From: Chloroflexota bacterium
Lineage (GTDB): Bacteria; Chloroflexota; Dehalococcoidia; SM23-28-2; RBG-16-64-32
Direction of reading: 5' to 3'
Assembly (NCBI GenBank): GCA_029262695.1
Contig: JAJCYV010000027.1
Coordinates: 126,811-190,810, forward strand
Length of the DNA stretch: 64,000 nt
The position numbers and the translations under genes were made by a program. Under the pieces are notes generated by a model. That model was not told where the DNA came from and ran no database searches. It was given only the letters and a program-made list of their open reading frames with translations. This document shows positions 41,583-49,725 of the stretch, piece by piece (position 1 is the first letter of the stretch; each line of letters opens with the position of its first letter).

Positions 41583-42452
41583 ATGTCTACGGAGCTTTCG
41601 TACGATGCTATCGAAGTCGGCCAGAAGTTTGGGCCGTGGGAGTACCCGCTTGCCGGGCGCATCGGCCGCTACATGGAGGCGACCGAAAACGCGCACCCGT
41701 GGCACGGTGGGCGCTCGCCCTGGGGGCCTCCCGTGGCGCCGCCGAGCATCCTGGGCGTGGCGGCGATGCGGTTCATGGACACGATCGGGCCTGTGCCGCC
41801 CGGGACGCTGCACGCGAAGCAGGAGATCGAGACGGCCGCGGCGCTGCGGCTGGACCGGCGCCCGATCGCCTATGGTGAGTTCGTCGACAAGTTCGAGAAG
41901 CGCGGCCGCAAGTACTTCACGTTCGAGGCTCGGTTCCGGGACGAGACGGGGATCATCCTCGGCCACTCCTGGGTGACGATGGCCTTTCCGGCGGAGAAGA
42001 GCGGCGACGGCGGCAAGAAGGAAGCGCGGGAGGAGCCGGAGCGGAAGGGCGAGCTGGCGCCCATCACGCGCACACTCACGCAGGAGAAGATGACGGCGTA
42101 TTCGGAGGACTCGGAGAACGCGGTGCGGGGTCAGTCGATCCACGTGCAGCCGGAAGTGGCCGCGAAGGCGGGCTTCGAGAGGACGGTGGCGCAGGGGCTG
42201 ATGGCGGCGGACTACATGTCGGAGCTGCTGACAGCGGAGTTCGGCAAGGAGTGGTTCGAGTACGCGGGACTGTCGGTGAGGTTCCTGCGGCCGATCCTCT
42301 GCGGCGACACTGTGACGGCGAACGGGCGTCTGGCCGAGGAGGTGGCGGAGGGCGCGGTCGTGCGCAGGGTGTACGAGGTGTGGGCGGAGAACGAGCGCGG
42401 CGAGGCGGTGGCCGCGGGTCACGGGCATTCGCTGGTGATGCCCGGCCGCTAG
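41583..42452 (+). CDS. MaoC-like tandem hotdog protein
   Basis: A 289-residue double-hotdog protein of the MaoC dehydratase/hydratase family. The N-terminal half is FAS1-type hydratase-like (GRIGRYMEATENAHPWHG), the C-terminal half carries a degenerate MaoC motif (DSENAVRGQSIHVQPEVA, then FERTVAQGLMAADYM). The usual Asp-x4-His catalytic pair is not clear, so it may bind rather than hydrate an acyl-CoA. An acidic Glu/Lys-rich linker joins the halves. The start at 41583 is set by the promoter just upstream; an in-frame ATG at 41484 overlaps the divergent gene and lacks MaoC similarity. Confidence 0.75.
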   Translation: MSTELSYDAIEVGQKFGPWEYPLAGRIGRYMEATENAHPWHGGRSPWGPPVAPPSILGVAAMRFMDTIGPVPPGTLHAKQEIETAAALRLDRRPIAYGEFVDKFEKRGRKYFTFEARFRDETGIILGHSWVTMAFPAEKSGDGGKKEAREEPERKGELAPITRTLTQEKMTAYSEDSENAVRGQSIHVQPEVAAKAGFERTVAQGLMAADYMSELLTAEFGKEWFEYAGLSVRFLRPILCGDTVTANGRLAEEVAEGAVVRRVYEVWAENERGEAVAAGHGHSLVMPGR

Positions 42453-42509
42453 GCGGTCGTGCGGGGCGAGCGAGATTCGGGGCGCGCCCCACGCCGCCCC
42501 CCTTTTGGG

Positions 42510-42533
42510 CAAGCCTAAAGGCATGCCCCTACG
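42510..42533 (+). repeat. 24-bp direct repeat, left copy
   Basis: CAAGCCTAAAGGCATGCCCC plus TACG. It matches 21 of 24 positions with 43439-43462. GCCT-AA-AGGC forms a small inverted repeat. The pair flanks the potassium channel gene. Confidence 0.65.
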
Positions 42534-42569
42534 TTGTCGCGCGGGGGCGGTGCTAGAATCTCCGTACGT

Positions 42570-43400
42570 ATGAGTGCAGCTGACGAGACGCGACGCGAGA
42601 GGCGAGCGCGGCTACTGGAGCGGTTCGAGCAGGCGACGGAATGGCCGCTGCTGCTCCTGGCGCTGGCGATGATCCCGCTGCTCGTCGTGCCGATCGCGTT
42701 CGATATCGACAGCGACACGGATTTGGCGATCGAGGGCGTTTCTTACGTCATCTGGGCGATCTTCGCCGTGGAGCTATCGATACGGACGTTCCTCTCGGAG
42801 AAGAGGATCCGCTACTTGATCCGGCACTGGTACGACGTGCTGATCGTCGTCGTGCCGTTCCTGCGACCGCTGCGCATCGCCCGCTCGGCCAGGGCGGCGC
42901 GGCTGCTCAGGCTGGGCCGGCTGACGCCGTTCCTGGCGCGGGTATGGACGTCCACGCACTCGCTGATGAAGCACCGCGGGCTGGAGTGGATCGTCCTCGG
43001 CGGTATCGGGATTGTTTTCGCCGGCGCGGCCGCCGTGTGGGCGTTCGAGAACGAGGCGGGGGGCGGGCTTGATGACTACGGCACGACGCTCTGGTGGGCG
43101 ATGGCGACGGTGACGACGGTTGGGTACGGCGACAACGTGCCGGTAACGCCGGAGGGCCGCGGCGTGGCTGTGCTGCTGATGCTGGTGGGGATCGCGTTCT
43201 TCAGCTGGGTGACGGCGAACATCGCGGCGTTCCTGGTGGAGTTCGGCGGCGGCGAGGTGCACGGCGTGACGACGCACGACCTGATGGCCAAGCTCGAGGA
43301 GATGGAGTCGGAGATTAAGGCGCTGCGGGCGGAGCGATCGGGAACAGACGGGGATTCGCGCGAGACGGGGAGCGAAGAGGTGCGCGACCGCACCGATTGA
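42570..43400 (+). CDS. Voltage-gated-type potassium channel
   Basis: A 276-residue six-helix channel subunit. S1-S3 lie in about residues 24-95; S4 is arginine-rich (RPLRIARSARAARLLRLGR), i.e. voltage-sensor-like. The pore has WWAMATVTTVGYGDNVPVT, with the TVGYGD selectivity filter, followed by a final helix and a short coiled cytoplasmic tail (LMAKLEEMESEIKALRAE). It forms tetramers in the membrane. ATG at 42570 is preceded ten bases upstream by TAGAAT (42554-42559). It is flanked by a pair of 24-bp repeats. Confidence 0.92.
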   Translation: MSAADETRRERRARLLERFEQATEWPLLLLALAMIPLLVVPIAFDIDSDTDLAIEGVSYVIWAIFAVELSIRTFLSEKRIRYLIRHWYDVLIVVVPFLRPLRIARSARAARLLRLGRLTPFLARVWTSTHSLMKHRGLEWIVLGGIGIVFAGAAAVWAFENEAGGGLDDYGTTLWWAMATVTTVGYGDNVPVTPEGRGVAVLLMLVGIAFFSWVTANIAAFLVEFGGGEVHGVTTHDLMAKLEEMESEIKALRAERSGTDGDSRETGSEEVRDRTD

Positions 43401-43438
43401 TCCGCTCGCGCACGTTGGCCCCGCCACCCCGCCCCCGG

Positions 43439-43462
43439 CAAGCCTGAAGGCATGCAGCTACG
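43439..43462 (+). repeat. 24-bp direct repeat, right copy
   Basis: CAAGCCTGAAGGCATGCAGC plus TACG; partner of 42510-42533, with the GCCT/AGGC core intact. Confidence 0.65.
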
Positions 43463-43490
43463 ACCCATCTTGTGCCGGGGCCGCGCAGAG

Positions 43491-45167
43491 CTAGACGGCG
43501 GTAGCCGGGGTGTACTCGCCGAAGACGCTGCGCATGGCGTCTGAGATTTCGCCGACGGAGGCGTAGGCCCTGACGGCGTCGACGATGGGGCCGATCAGGT
43601 TTTCGCCGTTGCGGCAGGCCTTGGCGAGCGCGGCGAGGGAGGCCTGGACGGCGGCGCTATCGCGCTCGGCACGGACCTTGTTGAGGCGCTCGATCTGGGC
43701 CTTCTCCGAGGCCGGATTGGGGCGGAAGATCATCGCCGGCTCTTCGCCTTCTTCGACGAACTTGTTGACGCCGACGATCACCTTCTGGCCGTCGTCGATC
43801 GCCTTCTGGTAGGCGTAGGAGGCCTCCTGGATCTCGCGCTGGACGTAGCCGGACTCGATTGCGGCGACGGCGCCGCCCATCTCCTCAATGCGGTCGAGGT
43901 ACTCCTGGGCGCCCTTCTCCAGCTCGTTCGTGAGGTTCTCGATGTAGTAGGAGCCGCCGAGCGCGTCGACAGAGTCGCCTACGCCGCTCTCGTAGCCGAT
44001 CACCTGCTGAGTGCGCACGGCGATGCGCTGCGCCGTTTCCGTCGGCAGGGCGAGGGCCTCGTCGTAGCAGGAGAGGGCGAGCGACTGGACGCCGCCGAGG
44101 GCGCTGGCGAGGCCCTGGAGCGCGGCCCGGACGATGTTGACCTCGGGCTGCTGGGCCGTGAGGGTGGCGCCGCCCGTCTGGACGTGAGTGCGGAGCATCA
44201 TCGAGCGCGGGTTTGCAGCGCCGAAGCGGTCCTTCATGATGCGGGCCCACATGCGGCGGAGAGTGCGGTACTTGGCGACTTCCTCGAGGAAGTTGTTCTG
44301 AGTGTTGAAGATCCAGGAGATGCGGGGGCCGATATCGTCGGCGCTGACGCCGCGAGCGATTGCAGCGTCGACGTAGGCGATGGCGTTGGCGAAGGTGAAG
44401 GCGATCTCCTGCACGGCGGTGCAGCCGGCGTCGCGCATGTGGTAGCCGCTGATGCTGATGGCGTTGAATCGCGGAAGCTCCCGCGCGCAGTAGGCCATGA
44501 GGTCGGCGGCAAGACGCAGGGACGGCTTCGGCGGGTAGATGTAGGTGCCGCGGGCGACGTACTCCTTGAGGACGTCGTTCTGGGCGGTGCCTGCGATGCG
44601 GTCCAGCGCAACGCCCTGCTTCTGCCCGACGACGGCGTACATGGCGACGAGGACCGGCGCCGGAGCGTTGATCGTCATGGAGCTACTCACCTGATCGAGC
44701 GGGATGCCCTCAAACATCGTCTCCATGTCGGCAAGGGTGTCGATGGCGACGCCGACTTTCCCGACTTCACCGAGCGCGAGTTCGCTGTCGGAGTCGTAGC
44801 CGAGCTGAGTGGGCAGGTCGAAGGCGACGGAGAGGCCGGGCTGGCCTTCTTTGAGCAGGAACTTGAAGCGCTCGTTGGTCTCGGAGGGCGTGCCGTAGCC
44901 GGCATACTGGCGGATCGACCAGAGGCGGCCGCGGTACATCGTGGGTTGGACGCCGCGCGTGTAGGGGTACTCGCCGGGGTAGCCGACGTCGGCGTCGTAG
45001 TCGGCGTCCGCGACGTCGGCGGGGGTGTACAGCGGGGCGACGGGCGTCGAGCTGGTGTGGAAGTCCGTGTCGGAGCGCTCGCCGCGCTTCTCTACGGCCT
45101 TCGCGTACTGCCCTTCGAGCCAGCGCTGGTGCTCGTCCTTGATGTCGCCGTTGCTTCTATCGCTCAT
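43491..45167 (-). CDS. Methylmalonyl-CoA mutase, large (catalytic) subunit
   Basis: A 558-residue TIM-barrel subunit that interconverts (R)-methylmalonyl-CoA and succinyl-CoA, completing propionyl-CoA use. Signatures: [22 protein letters not shown] (about residues 80-101, quoted in part: [13 protein letters not shown]), [12 protein letters not shown], and [20 protein letters not shown]. The B12-binding domain (DxHxxG) is absent, as in the two-protein mutase; the small subunit is not in this window. The ATG at 45167 overlaps the stop of the CitE-like gene (ATGA), so the two are co-translated. A related isobutyryl- or ethylmalonyl-CoA mutase activity cannot be excluded. Confidence 0.93.
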   Translation of the reverse strand: MSDRSNGDIKDEHQRWLEGQYAKAVEKRGERSDTDFHTSSTPVAPLYTPADVADADYDADVGYPGEYPYTRGVQPTMYRGRLWSIRQYAGYGTPSETNERFKFLLKEGQPGLSVAFDLPTQLGYDSDSELALGEVGKVGVAIDTLADMETMFEGIPLDQVSSSMTINAPAPVLVAMYAVVGQKQGVALDRIAGTAQNDVLKEYVARGTYIYPPKPSLRLAADLMAYCARELPRFNAISISGYHMRDAGCTAVQEIAFTFANAIAYVDAAIARGVSADDIGPRISWIFNTQNNFLEEVAKYRTLRRMWARIMKDRFGAANPRSMMLRTHVQTGGATLTAQQPEVNIVRAALQGLASALGGVQSLALSCYDEALALPTETAQRIAVRTQQVIGYESGVGDSVDALGGSYYIENLTNELEKGAQEYLDRIEEMGGAVAAIESGYVQREIQEASYAYQKAIDDGQKVIVGVNKFVEEGEEPAMIFRPNPASEKAQIERLNKVRAERDSAAVQASLAALAKACRNGENLIGPIVDAVRAYASVGEISDAMRSVFGEYTPATAV

Positions 45168-46075
45168 GGTCTGGTTGCCTCGGCCCATTCGACGAGACGC
45201 CGGGCGCGCCAGTAGATGGGCGTGTCGATCATTTTACCCTCTACGGCGATAGCAGCGAGGCCTTTCGCCAGGCCGTCCCGCTCGAAGGTCTCGACGATGG
45301 CGCGCGCTTCGGCGATCTCGTCTTCCGCGGGGCTGAAGAGTTCGTTGGCGATCTGTACTTGCGTTGGGTGGATGCAGAGCTTGCCGGAGTAGCCGAGACT
45401 CTTCGCCAGCGCCATCTCGCGCCGCAGGTGTGATTCATCGCTATAGTTAGGGTCTGGCGTATCTATAGCCACGATTCCGGCGGCTCTGCAGGCGACCGCC
45501 ACCATACTGCGCGCCCAGAGGATCTCCTCGCCCGTATTAGTGCGCTTGACCGCCATGTCCGTGGCGAAGTCCTCGGCGCCGAAGATCGCGGCCGTGATGC
45601 GCGGCGAGGCGCGGCAGATGTCGTACGCCTCCATGATGCCCTTCGCCGTTTCGAGCAGCGGGACGATGGCGACGTGGCCTGCCTCGATGCCGTGCTCGTT
45701 CTCCAGGCGGCCGAGGTGGGCGTCGAGGTCCGCGATCTTCGGCGCGGAATCCGCCATCGAGAGCACGATTGCGTCGAGGCCGGGGCGCACGACCGCAGCC
45801 AGGTCGTCTTCGGTCAGGCCCGTGCCGTAGCCGTTGACGCGGACGTACAGCGCGAAGGCTGAGCGTGGCATCGTCTCGATCGCCTTGCGTGCCAGGGGGC
45901 GCGCCGCCGCCTTTTCGGCCGGCGGGACCGAGTCTTCGAGGTCGAGGCAGATGGCGTCGGCGCCGGCCGCCGGCGCCTTGTCGATGAAACGCTGCACGAT
46001 TACGGGCACGGTCATGACGCTGCGCATGACGACGTGCCCGCGGCCCGGCGCGGCTTCGGGCGTTATGTTGCTCAC
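45164..46075 (-). CDS. CitE/HpcH-family CoA-ester lyase
   Basis: A 303-residue aldolase-fold protein related to citrate lyase beta chain and malyl-CoA lyases. The metal and CoA contacts are seen in [18 protein letters not shown] (about residues 40-57), [10 protein letters not shown] and [13 protein letters not shown], followed by [18 protein letters not shown]. It probably cleaves or thioesterifies a malyl-, methylmalyl- or citramalyl-CoA. The GTG start at 46075 is set by TATAAC seven bases upstream; the frame stays open beyond but overlaps the divergent promoter. It is coupled to the mutase gene, which suggests a role in propionyl-CoA or methylmalonyl-CoA metabolism. Exact substrate unknown. 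Confidence 0.83.
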   Translation of the reverse strand: MSNITPEAAPGRGHVVMRSVMTVPVIVQRFIDKAPAAGADAICLDLEDSVPPAEKAAARPLARKAIETMPRSAFALYVRVNGYGTGLTEDDLAAVVRPGLDAIVLSMADSAPKIADLDAHLGRLENEHGIEAGHVAIVPLLETAKGIMEAYDICRASPRITAAIFGAEDFATDMAVKRTNTGEEILWARSMVAVACRAAGIVAIDTPDPNYSDESHLRREMALAKSLGYSGKLCIHPTQVQIANELFSPAEDEIAEARAIVETFERDGLAKGLAAIAVEGKMIDTPIYWRARRLVEWAEATRP

Positions 46076-46082
46076 GGCTACG

Positions 46083-46131
46083 GTTATATCATGGATTTGG
46101 CTTGACCCTCGTATGGATGCGTTCATATAAT
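46083..46131. promoter_or_regulatory. Divergent promoters between the two lyase genes
   Basis: Plus strand: TTGACC (46102-46107), 18-bp spacer, perfect TATAAT (46126-46131), for the malyl-CoA lyase operon. Minus strand: TATAAC (46088-46083), seven bases before the CitE-like GTG. The two share under 50 bp, so one factor could control both. Confidence 0.65.
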
Positions 46132-46226
46132 CCGCGTCGGCCCGCCCTATCCACGGACACCTGAGAGCGGCGAGCCCGCAAAGGAGCCGGGATCATGCAA
46201 AGCAGCCGAAGGGAAGCGATCCGATA

Positions 46227-47276
46227 ATGCGAAATCCCAGGGCGTTCTTCATGCCACTTGCCTCCGGCGCGCCCTCGCCACCGAGTGAGATGCCCGCGCG
46301 ACCGTACCGGATGATCCACTTCTTCCCGCCGCAGATAGAGAAGGTGCGAGCGAAGATCCCTGAGCTGATCCCGAAGGTGGATATCTTGCTCGGTAACCTG
46401 GAAGACGCGATCCCGGCGTCGGACAAGGAGGCTGCCAGGAAGGGGCTCATCGAGGTCGCGCTTAACAACGACTTTGGCGATACGTCGCTCTGGACGCGCA
46501 TCAACAGCCTGGACAGCCCCTGGGTACTCGACGACCTGCTCACGATCATCCCTCAGGCCGGCGATAAGCTGGATGTGGTGATGGTGCCCAAGGTGGAAGG
46601 GCCGTGGGACATCCACTATATCGACCGCCTGCTGGCCCAGCTGGAAGCGAAGTACGGGATCAAGAAGTCCCTGCAGGTCCACGCGATACTGGAGACGGCG
46701 CTCGGTGTCTCCAACGTGGAGGAGATCTGCGCGGCGAGCCCGCGGATGCAGGGCATCAGCCTGGGGCCGGCGGACCTGGCGGCTTCCAGGAGGATGAAGA
46801 CGACGCGGGTCGGGGGCGGGCATCCGTCGTATCAAGTCATCGCCGACCCGGATGCGGAGAATCCGGAGGCGCCGCGAGTTTCGGCGCAGCAGGACCCCTG
46901 GCATTACACGCTGGCGCGAATGGTCGACGCCTGCAATTCAGCGGGCATCCTGCCCTTCTACGGCCCGTTCGGCGCGATCGACGATCCGGTTGCGGGCGAG
47001 TATCAGTTCAGGGCCGCTTTCTTGATGGGCTGCGTCGGCACCTGGACACTTCACCCGAGCCAGATAGATATCGCCAAGCGCGCGTTCAGCCCCACGGCCG
47101 AGGAAGTCAAGACCGCCAAGCGCATTATCGAGGCTATGGGCGACGGGACGGGCACGGTAATGCTGGACGGAAGAATGCAGGACGACGCCACGTTCAAGCA
47201 GGCACAGGTCATGGTGCAGACGGCGAAAGTGATCGCCCAGCGCGATTCTGAGTACGCGGAGCTATACGGTTTCTGA
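46227..47276 (+). CDS. mcl: L-malyl-CoA/beta-methylmalyl-CoA lyase
   Basis: A 349-residue lyase that cleaves malyl-CoA to acetyl-CoA and glyoxylate, and often beta-methylmalyl-CoA to propionyl-CoA and glyoxylate. The family-specific stretches are [54 protein letters not shown] and [15 protein letters not shown], with catalytic-site residues in LEDAIP and [15 protein letters not shown]. These match the Mcl1/MclA group rather than generic CitE. The strong promoter lies at 46102-46131. Its TGA overlaps the ATG of the SucC-like gene (TGATG). Gene order lyase, SucC-like, SucD-like is that of a serine-cycle malate thiokinase module. Confidence 0.9.
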   Translation: MRNPRAFFMPLASGAPSPPSEMPARPYRMIHFFPPQIEKVRAKIPELIPKVDILLGNLEDAIPASDKEAARKGLIEVALNNDFGDTSLWTRINSLDSPWVLDDLLTIIPQAGDKLDVVMVPKVEGPWDIHYIDRLLAQLEAKYGIKKSLQVHAILETALGVSNVEEICAASPRMQGISLGPADLAASRRMKTTRVGGGHPSYQVIADPDAENPEAPRVSAQQDPWHYTLARMVDACNSAGILPFYGPFGAIDDPVAGEYQFRAAFLMGCVGTWTLHPSQIDIAKRAFSPTAEEVKTAKRIIEAMGDGTGTVMLDGRMQDDATFKQAQVMVQTAKVIAQRDSEYAELYGF

Positions 47277-48481
47277 TGCGGTTCTACGAGTACGAGGCGA
47301 AAGCGCTCCTGCGGAAGCAGGGCGTGCGGCTGCCTGACGGCGGAACGGCGGAGAAGCCAGCGGACGCGGGCAAGATCGCGCGCGATATCGGTGGGGCGGT
47401 GGTACTCAAGTCGCAGGTGCTGTCCGGTGGCCGGATGAAGGCCGGCGGCGTGAAGTTCGCCGATACGCCGGCGGAGGCTGAGACGGCCTGCGCGGAGATA
47501 CTGAAGCTGCCGATCAAGGACCAGATGCCGGTCAACGTGCTGGTGGAGGCGAAGGCGGCGGTGGCGAAGGAGTACTACCTGGGCGTGACGTTCGACGGCG
47601 TCGCCAAGCTGCCGGTGATGATCATAAGCGACATGGGTGGCATCGACATCGAGGAGGTCGCCGAGACGCACCCGGAGCACATTGCGAAGGTGCACCTCTC
47701 GACGCTGCACCCGTTTTCCGACTACCAGGCGAAGGAGGCCGTCGCCTCGCTGGGCATCACGGGCGGCGAGCTGAACCAACTCACGCGAGTGCTGGCACAG
47801 CTCGTGCGGACGTTCCTCGCGTACAACCTGACACTGGCCGAGATCAACCCGTTGGGCAAGCTGGAGGACGGCTCTTTCGTCGTGCTGGACTGCCACCTCG
47901 ACATGGAGGAGGAGGCCCGCGAACGGCACCAGAAGTCGGTGCTGGACGAGCTGGGCATCGGCGCGGACGAGATGCGCCAGGGCAGGCCGCCAACCGAGTT
48001 CGAGAAGCGCGGCGCGCGCGTCGACAACGTCGACCACCGCGGCGTCGCCGGCCGTGTCGTGGAGTTCGAGGGCAACCTTGGGCTTGTGATCGGCGCGGGC
48101 GGCGGATCGCTGACGATCTTCGACGCGGTGCAGCGCTTCGGCGGTAAGCCCGCGAACTACTGCGAGATCGGCGGTAACCCGAGCGTGCTCAAGGCCTGCG
48201 AGCTGACGAAGGTGATCCTGAGCAAGCCCGGCGTGGACAAGATCGCCGTGATCATGAACGTCGTCTCGAACACGCGCGTCGACATCGTTGCGCGAGGCGT
48301 GGTGAAGGGCGTCGTCGAGTCGGGGTTCGACCCGGCGGAGAAGATCGCCGTGTTCCGGATTCCCGGTGCCTGGGAAGGCGAAGGGTTCAAGCTGCTGGAG
48401 AAGTACGGCGTCCACTACTGCGACCGGACGGTGTCGATGTCAGAGGCGGCGCGGCGAGCGGTGGAGAAGATCGCGGGATAA
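47276..48481 (+). CDS. mtkA: SucC-like CoA ligase beta subunit, probable malate thiokinase
   Basis: A 401-residue ATP-grasp subunit. N-terminal LLRKQGVRLPDGG and VVLKSQVLSGGRMKAGGVKF form the ATP-grasp site; LTLAEINPLG binds metal; the C-terminal CoA-ligase domain has VIGAGGGSLTIFDAVQRFGG and NYCEIGGNPS. By itself it could be a succinyl-CoA synthetase, but its coupling to malyl-CoA lyase points to malate-CoA ligase (ATP + malate + CoA to malyl-CoA). Partner is the next gene, three bases downstream. Succinate versus malate specificity is inferred from context only. Confidence 0.8.
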   Translation: MRFYEYEAKALLRKQGVRLPDGGTAEKPADAGKIARDIGGAVVLKSQVLSGGRMKAGGVKFADTPAEAETACAEILKLPIKDQMPVNVLVEAKAAVAKEYYLGVTFDGVAKLPVMIISDMGGIDIEEVAETHPEHIAKVHLSTLHPFSDYQAKEAVASLGITGGELNQLTRVLAQLVRTFLAYNLTLAEINPLGKLEDGSFVVLDCHLDMEEEARERHQKSVLDELGIGADEMRQGRPPTEFEKRGARVDNVDHRGVAGRVVEFEGNLGLVIGAGGGSLTIFDAVQRFGGKPANYCEIGGNPSVLKACELTKVILSKPGVDKIAVIMNVVSNTRVDIVARGVVKGVVESGFDPAEKIAVFRIPGAWEGEGFKLLEKYGVHYCDRTVSMSEAARRAVEKIAG

Positions 48482-48484
48482 CGC

Positions 48485-49381
48485 ATGAGCATCCTGATCG
48501 ACGAGAACACGACGTTCATCATCCAGGGGATAACGGGGCGCGAGGCGGTGAACATGACGCGCGAGTGCCTGGATTATGGCTCGAAGGTCGTCGGCGGCGT
48601 GACGCCGGGCCGCGGCGGCCGCGATGTCTATGGTGTGCCCGTCTACGACACGATCAAGGAGATCGTGGCCAAGGAGCGTGTCGATGGATCGGTGATCACG
48701 GTGCCCGCTCCGTTCACGCGGGACGCGGCGTTCGAGGCGATCGAGAACGGGATCAAGCTGCTGGTGATCGTTACGGAGCGCGTTCCCCGTTACGAGATGG
48801 CGCAGGTGCTGGAGCTGGCGCGTCTGCGCGGCACGCGCGTGATCGGCCCGAACTGCCTGGGCATGATTTCGCCGGGGAAGTCGAAGATGGGCGGCATCGG
48901 CGGGCCGGCGGCGAACACGAAGCAAGCGTACAAGCCGGGACGCATCGGCGTCATGTCGCGTAGCGGCGGCATGACGACGGAGATCGCGAACTCGCTGACG
49001 GCGGCTGGCTTCGGACAGAGCACCGCTGTCAGCATCGGCGGCGACCCGCTGATCGGCTCGACCTACGCCGAACTGATGCCGCTGTTTGAGGCGGACGATG
49101 AGACGGACGCGATCGTGATCTACACCGAGCCGGGCGGGCCGATGGACGCGCAGCTATCGCTGTGGGTGAAGGAGAACAAGTCGCGGCTGCCGATCGTCGC
49201 CTTCATGGCAGGCAAGTTCATGGACAAGATGCCGGGGATGCGATTCGGCCACGCGGGGACGATCGTCGAGGGCAAGGCGGACACGGCGGCGGAGAAGCTC
49301 GAACGGCTGAAGGAGGCCGGGATTTCGGTGGCGGAAGAGATATCGCAGATCCCCGACCTCGTGCGCGAGAGGCTCAGTTAG
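48485..49381 (+). CDS. mtkB: SucD-like CoA ligase alpha subunit, probable malate thiokinase
   Basis: A 298-residue subunit that binds CoA and carries the phosphohistidine. The CoA-binding Rossmann part begins FIIQGITGREAVNMTRECLD and has GPNCLGMISPGKSKMGG. The active-site histidine lies in MRFGHAGTIVEGKADTA (about residue 258). TEPGGPMDAQLSLW matches SucD. It follows mtkA after three bases and ends directly in a GACAGG repeat array. The same caveat on malate versus succinate applies. Confidence 0.8.
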   Translation: MSILIDENTTFIIQGITGREAVNMTRECLDYGSKVVGGVTPGRGGRDVYGVPVYDTIKEIVAKERVDGSVITVPAPFTRDAAFEAIENGIKLLVIVTERVPRYEMAQVLELARLRGTRVIGPNCLGMISPGKSKMGGIGGPAANTKQAYKPGRIGVMSRSGGMTTEIANSLTAAGFGQSTAVSIGGDPLIGSTYAELMPLFEADDETDAIVIYTEPGGPMDAQLSLWVKENKSRLPIVAFMAGKFMDKMPGMRFGHAGTIVEGKADTAAEKLERLKEAGISVAEEISQIPDLVRERLS

Positions 49382-49382
49382 G

Positions 49383-49409
49383 CGACAGGGGACAGGGGAC
49401 AAGAGACAG
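49383..49409 (+). repeat. GACAGGGGACAGGGGACAAG-type array
   Basis: Four units of GACAGGG/GACAAGA/GACAGG start at the mtkB stop codon and end at the GTG of the ferredoxin gene. The array contains the only purine-rich sequence able to serve that start. Confidence 0.85.
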
Positions 49410-49658
49410 GTGGCTGAGACGAAGGCGATGTTCATCCAGGTTGAGGTTGATCCGGCGGCGGCGGGCGACGCTGAGCTGGCGAAGAAGCTGGCCGAAGTCT
49501 GCCCCGTGAGCATCTTCGAGGCGGACGGCGAGGGTAAGGCCGCGATCGTCGAGGAGAACCTGGATGAGTGCGTGCTCTGCGAGCTGTGCGTCGAGGCGGC
49601 GCCTCCAGGGCAGGTGCGCGTGACGAAGCTCTACAGCGGCGAAACGCTGAGCCGGTAA
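49410..49658 (+). CDS. Short single-cluster [4Fe-4S] ferredoxin
   Basis: An 82-residue ferredoxin. The second half has LDECVLCELCVEAAP, giving Cys-x2-Cys-x2-Cys, and the first half supplies the remote fourth ligand in EVCPVSIFEAD. The canonical cysteine after the third position is replaced by alanine (EAAP), so one cluster, not two, is expected. It starts with GTG at the end of the repeat array, 28 bases after mtkB, and may belong to that operon. Its electron partner is unknown. Confidence 0.78.
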   Translation: MAETKAMFIQVEVDPAAAGDAELAKKLAEVCPVSIFEADGEGKAAIVEENLDECVLCELCVEAAPPGQVRVTKLYSGETLSR

Positions 49659-49725
49659 CCCGAGCAAACCGCAGAGGCGGAGCCCCCTACTCACGAGTGA
49701 CCACGGCTGCTATCCTTGTGCCGCT

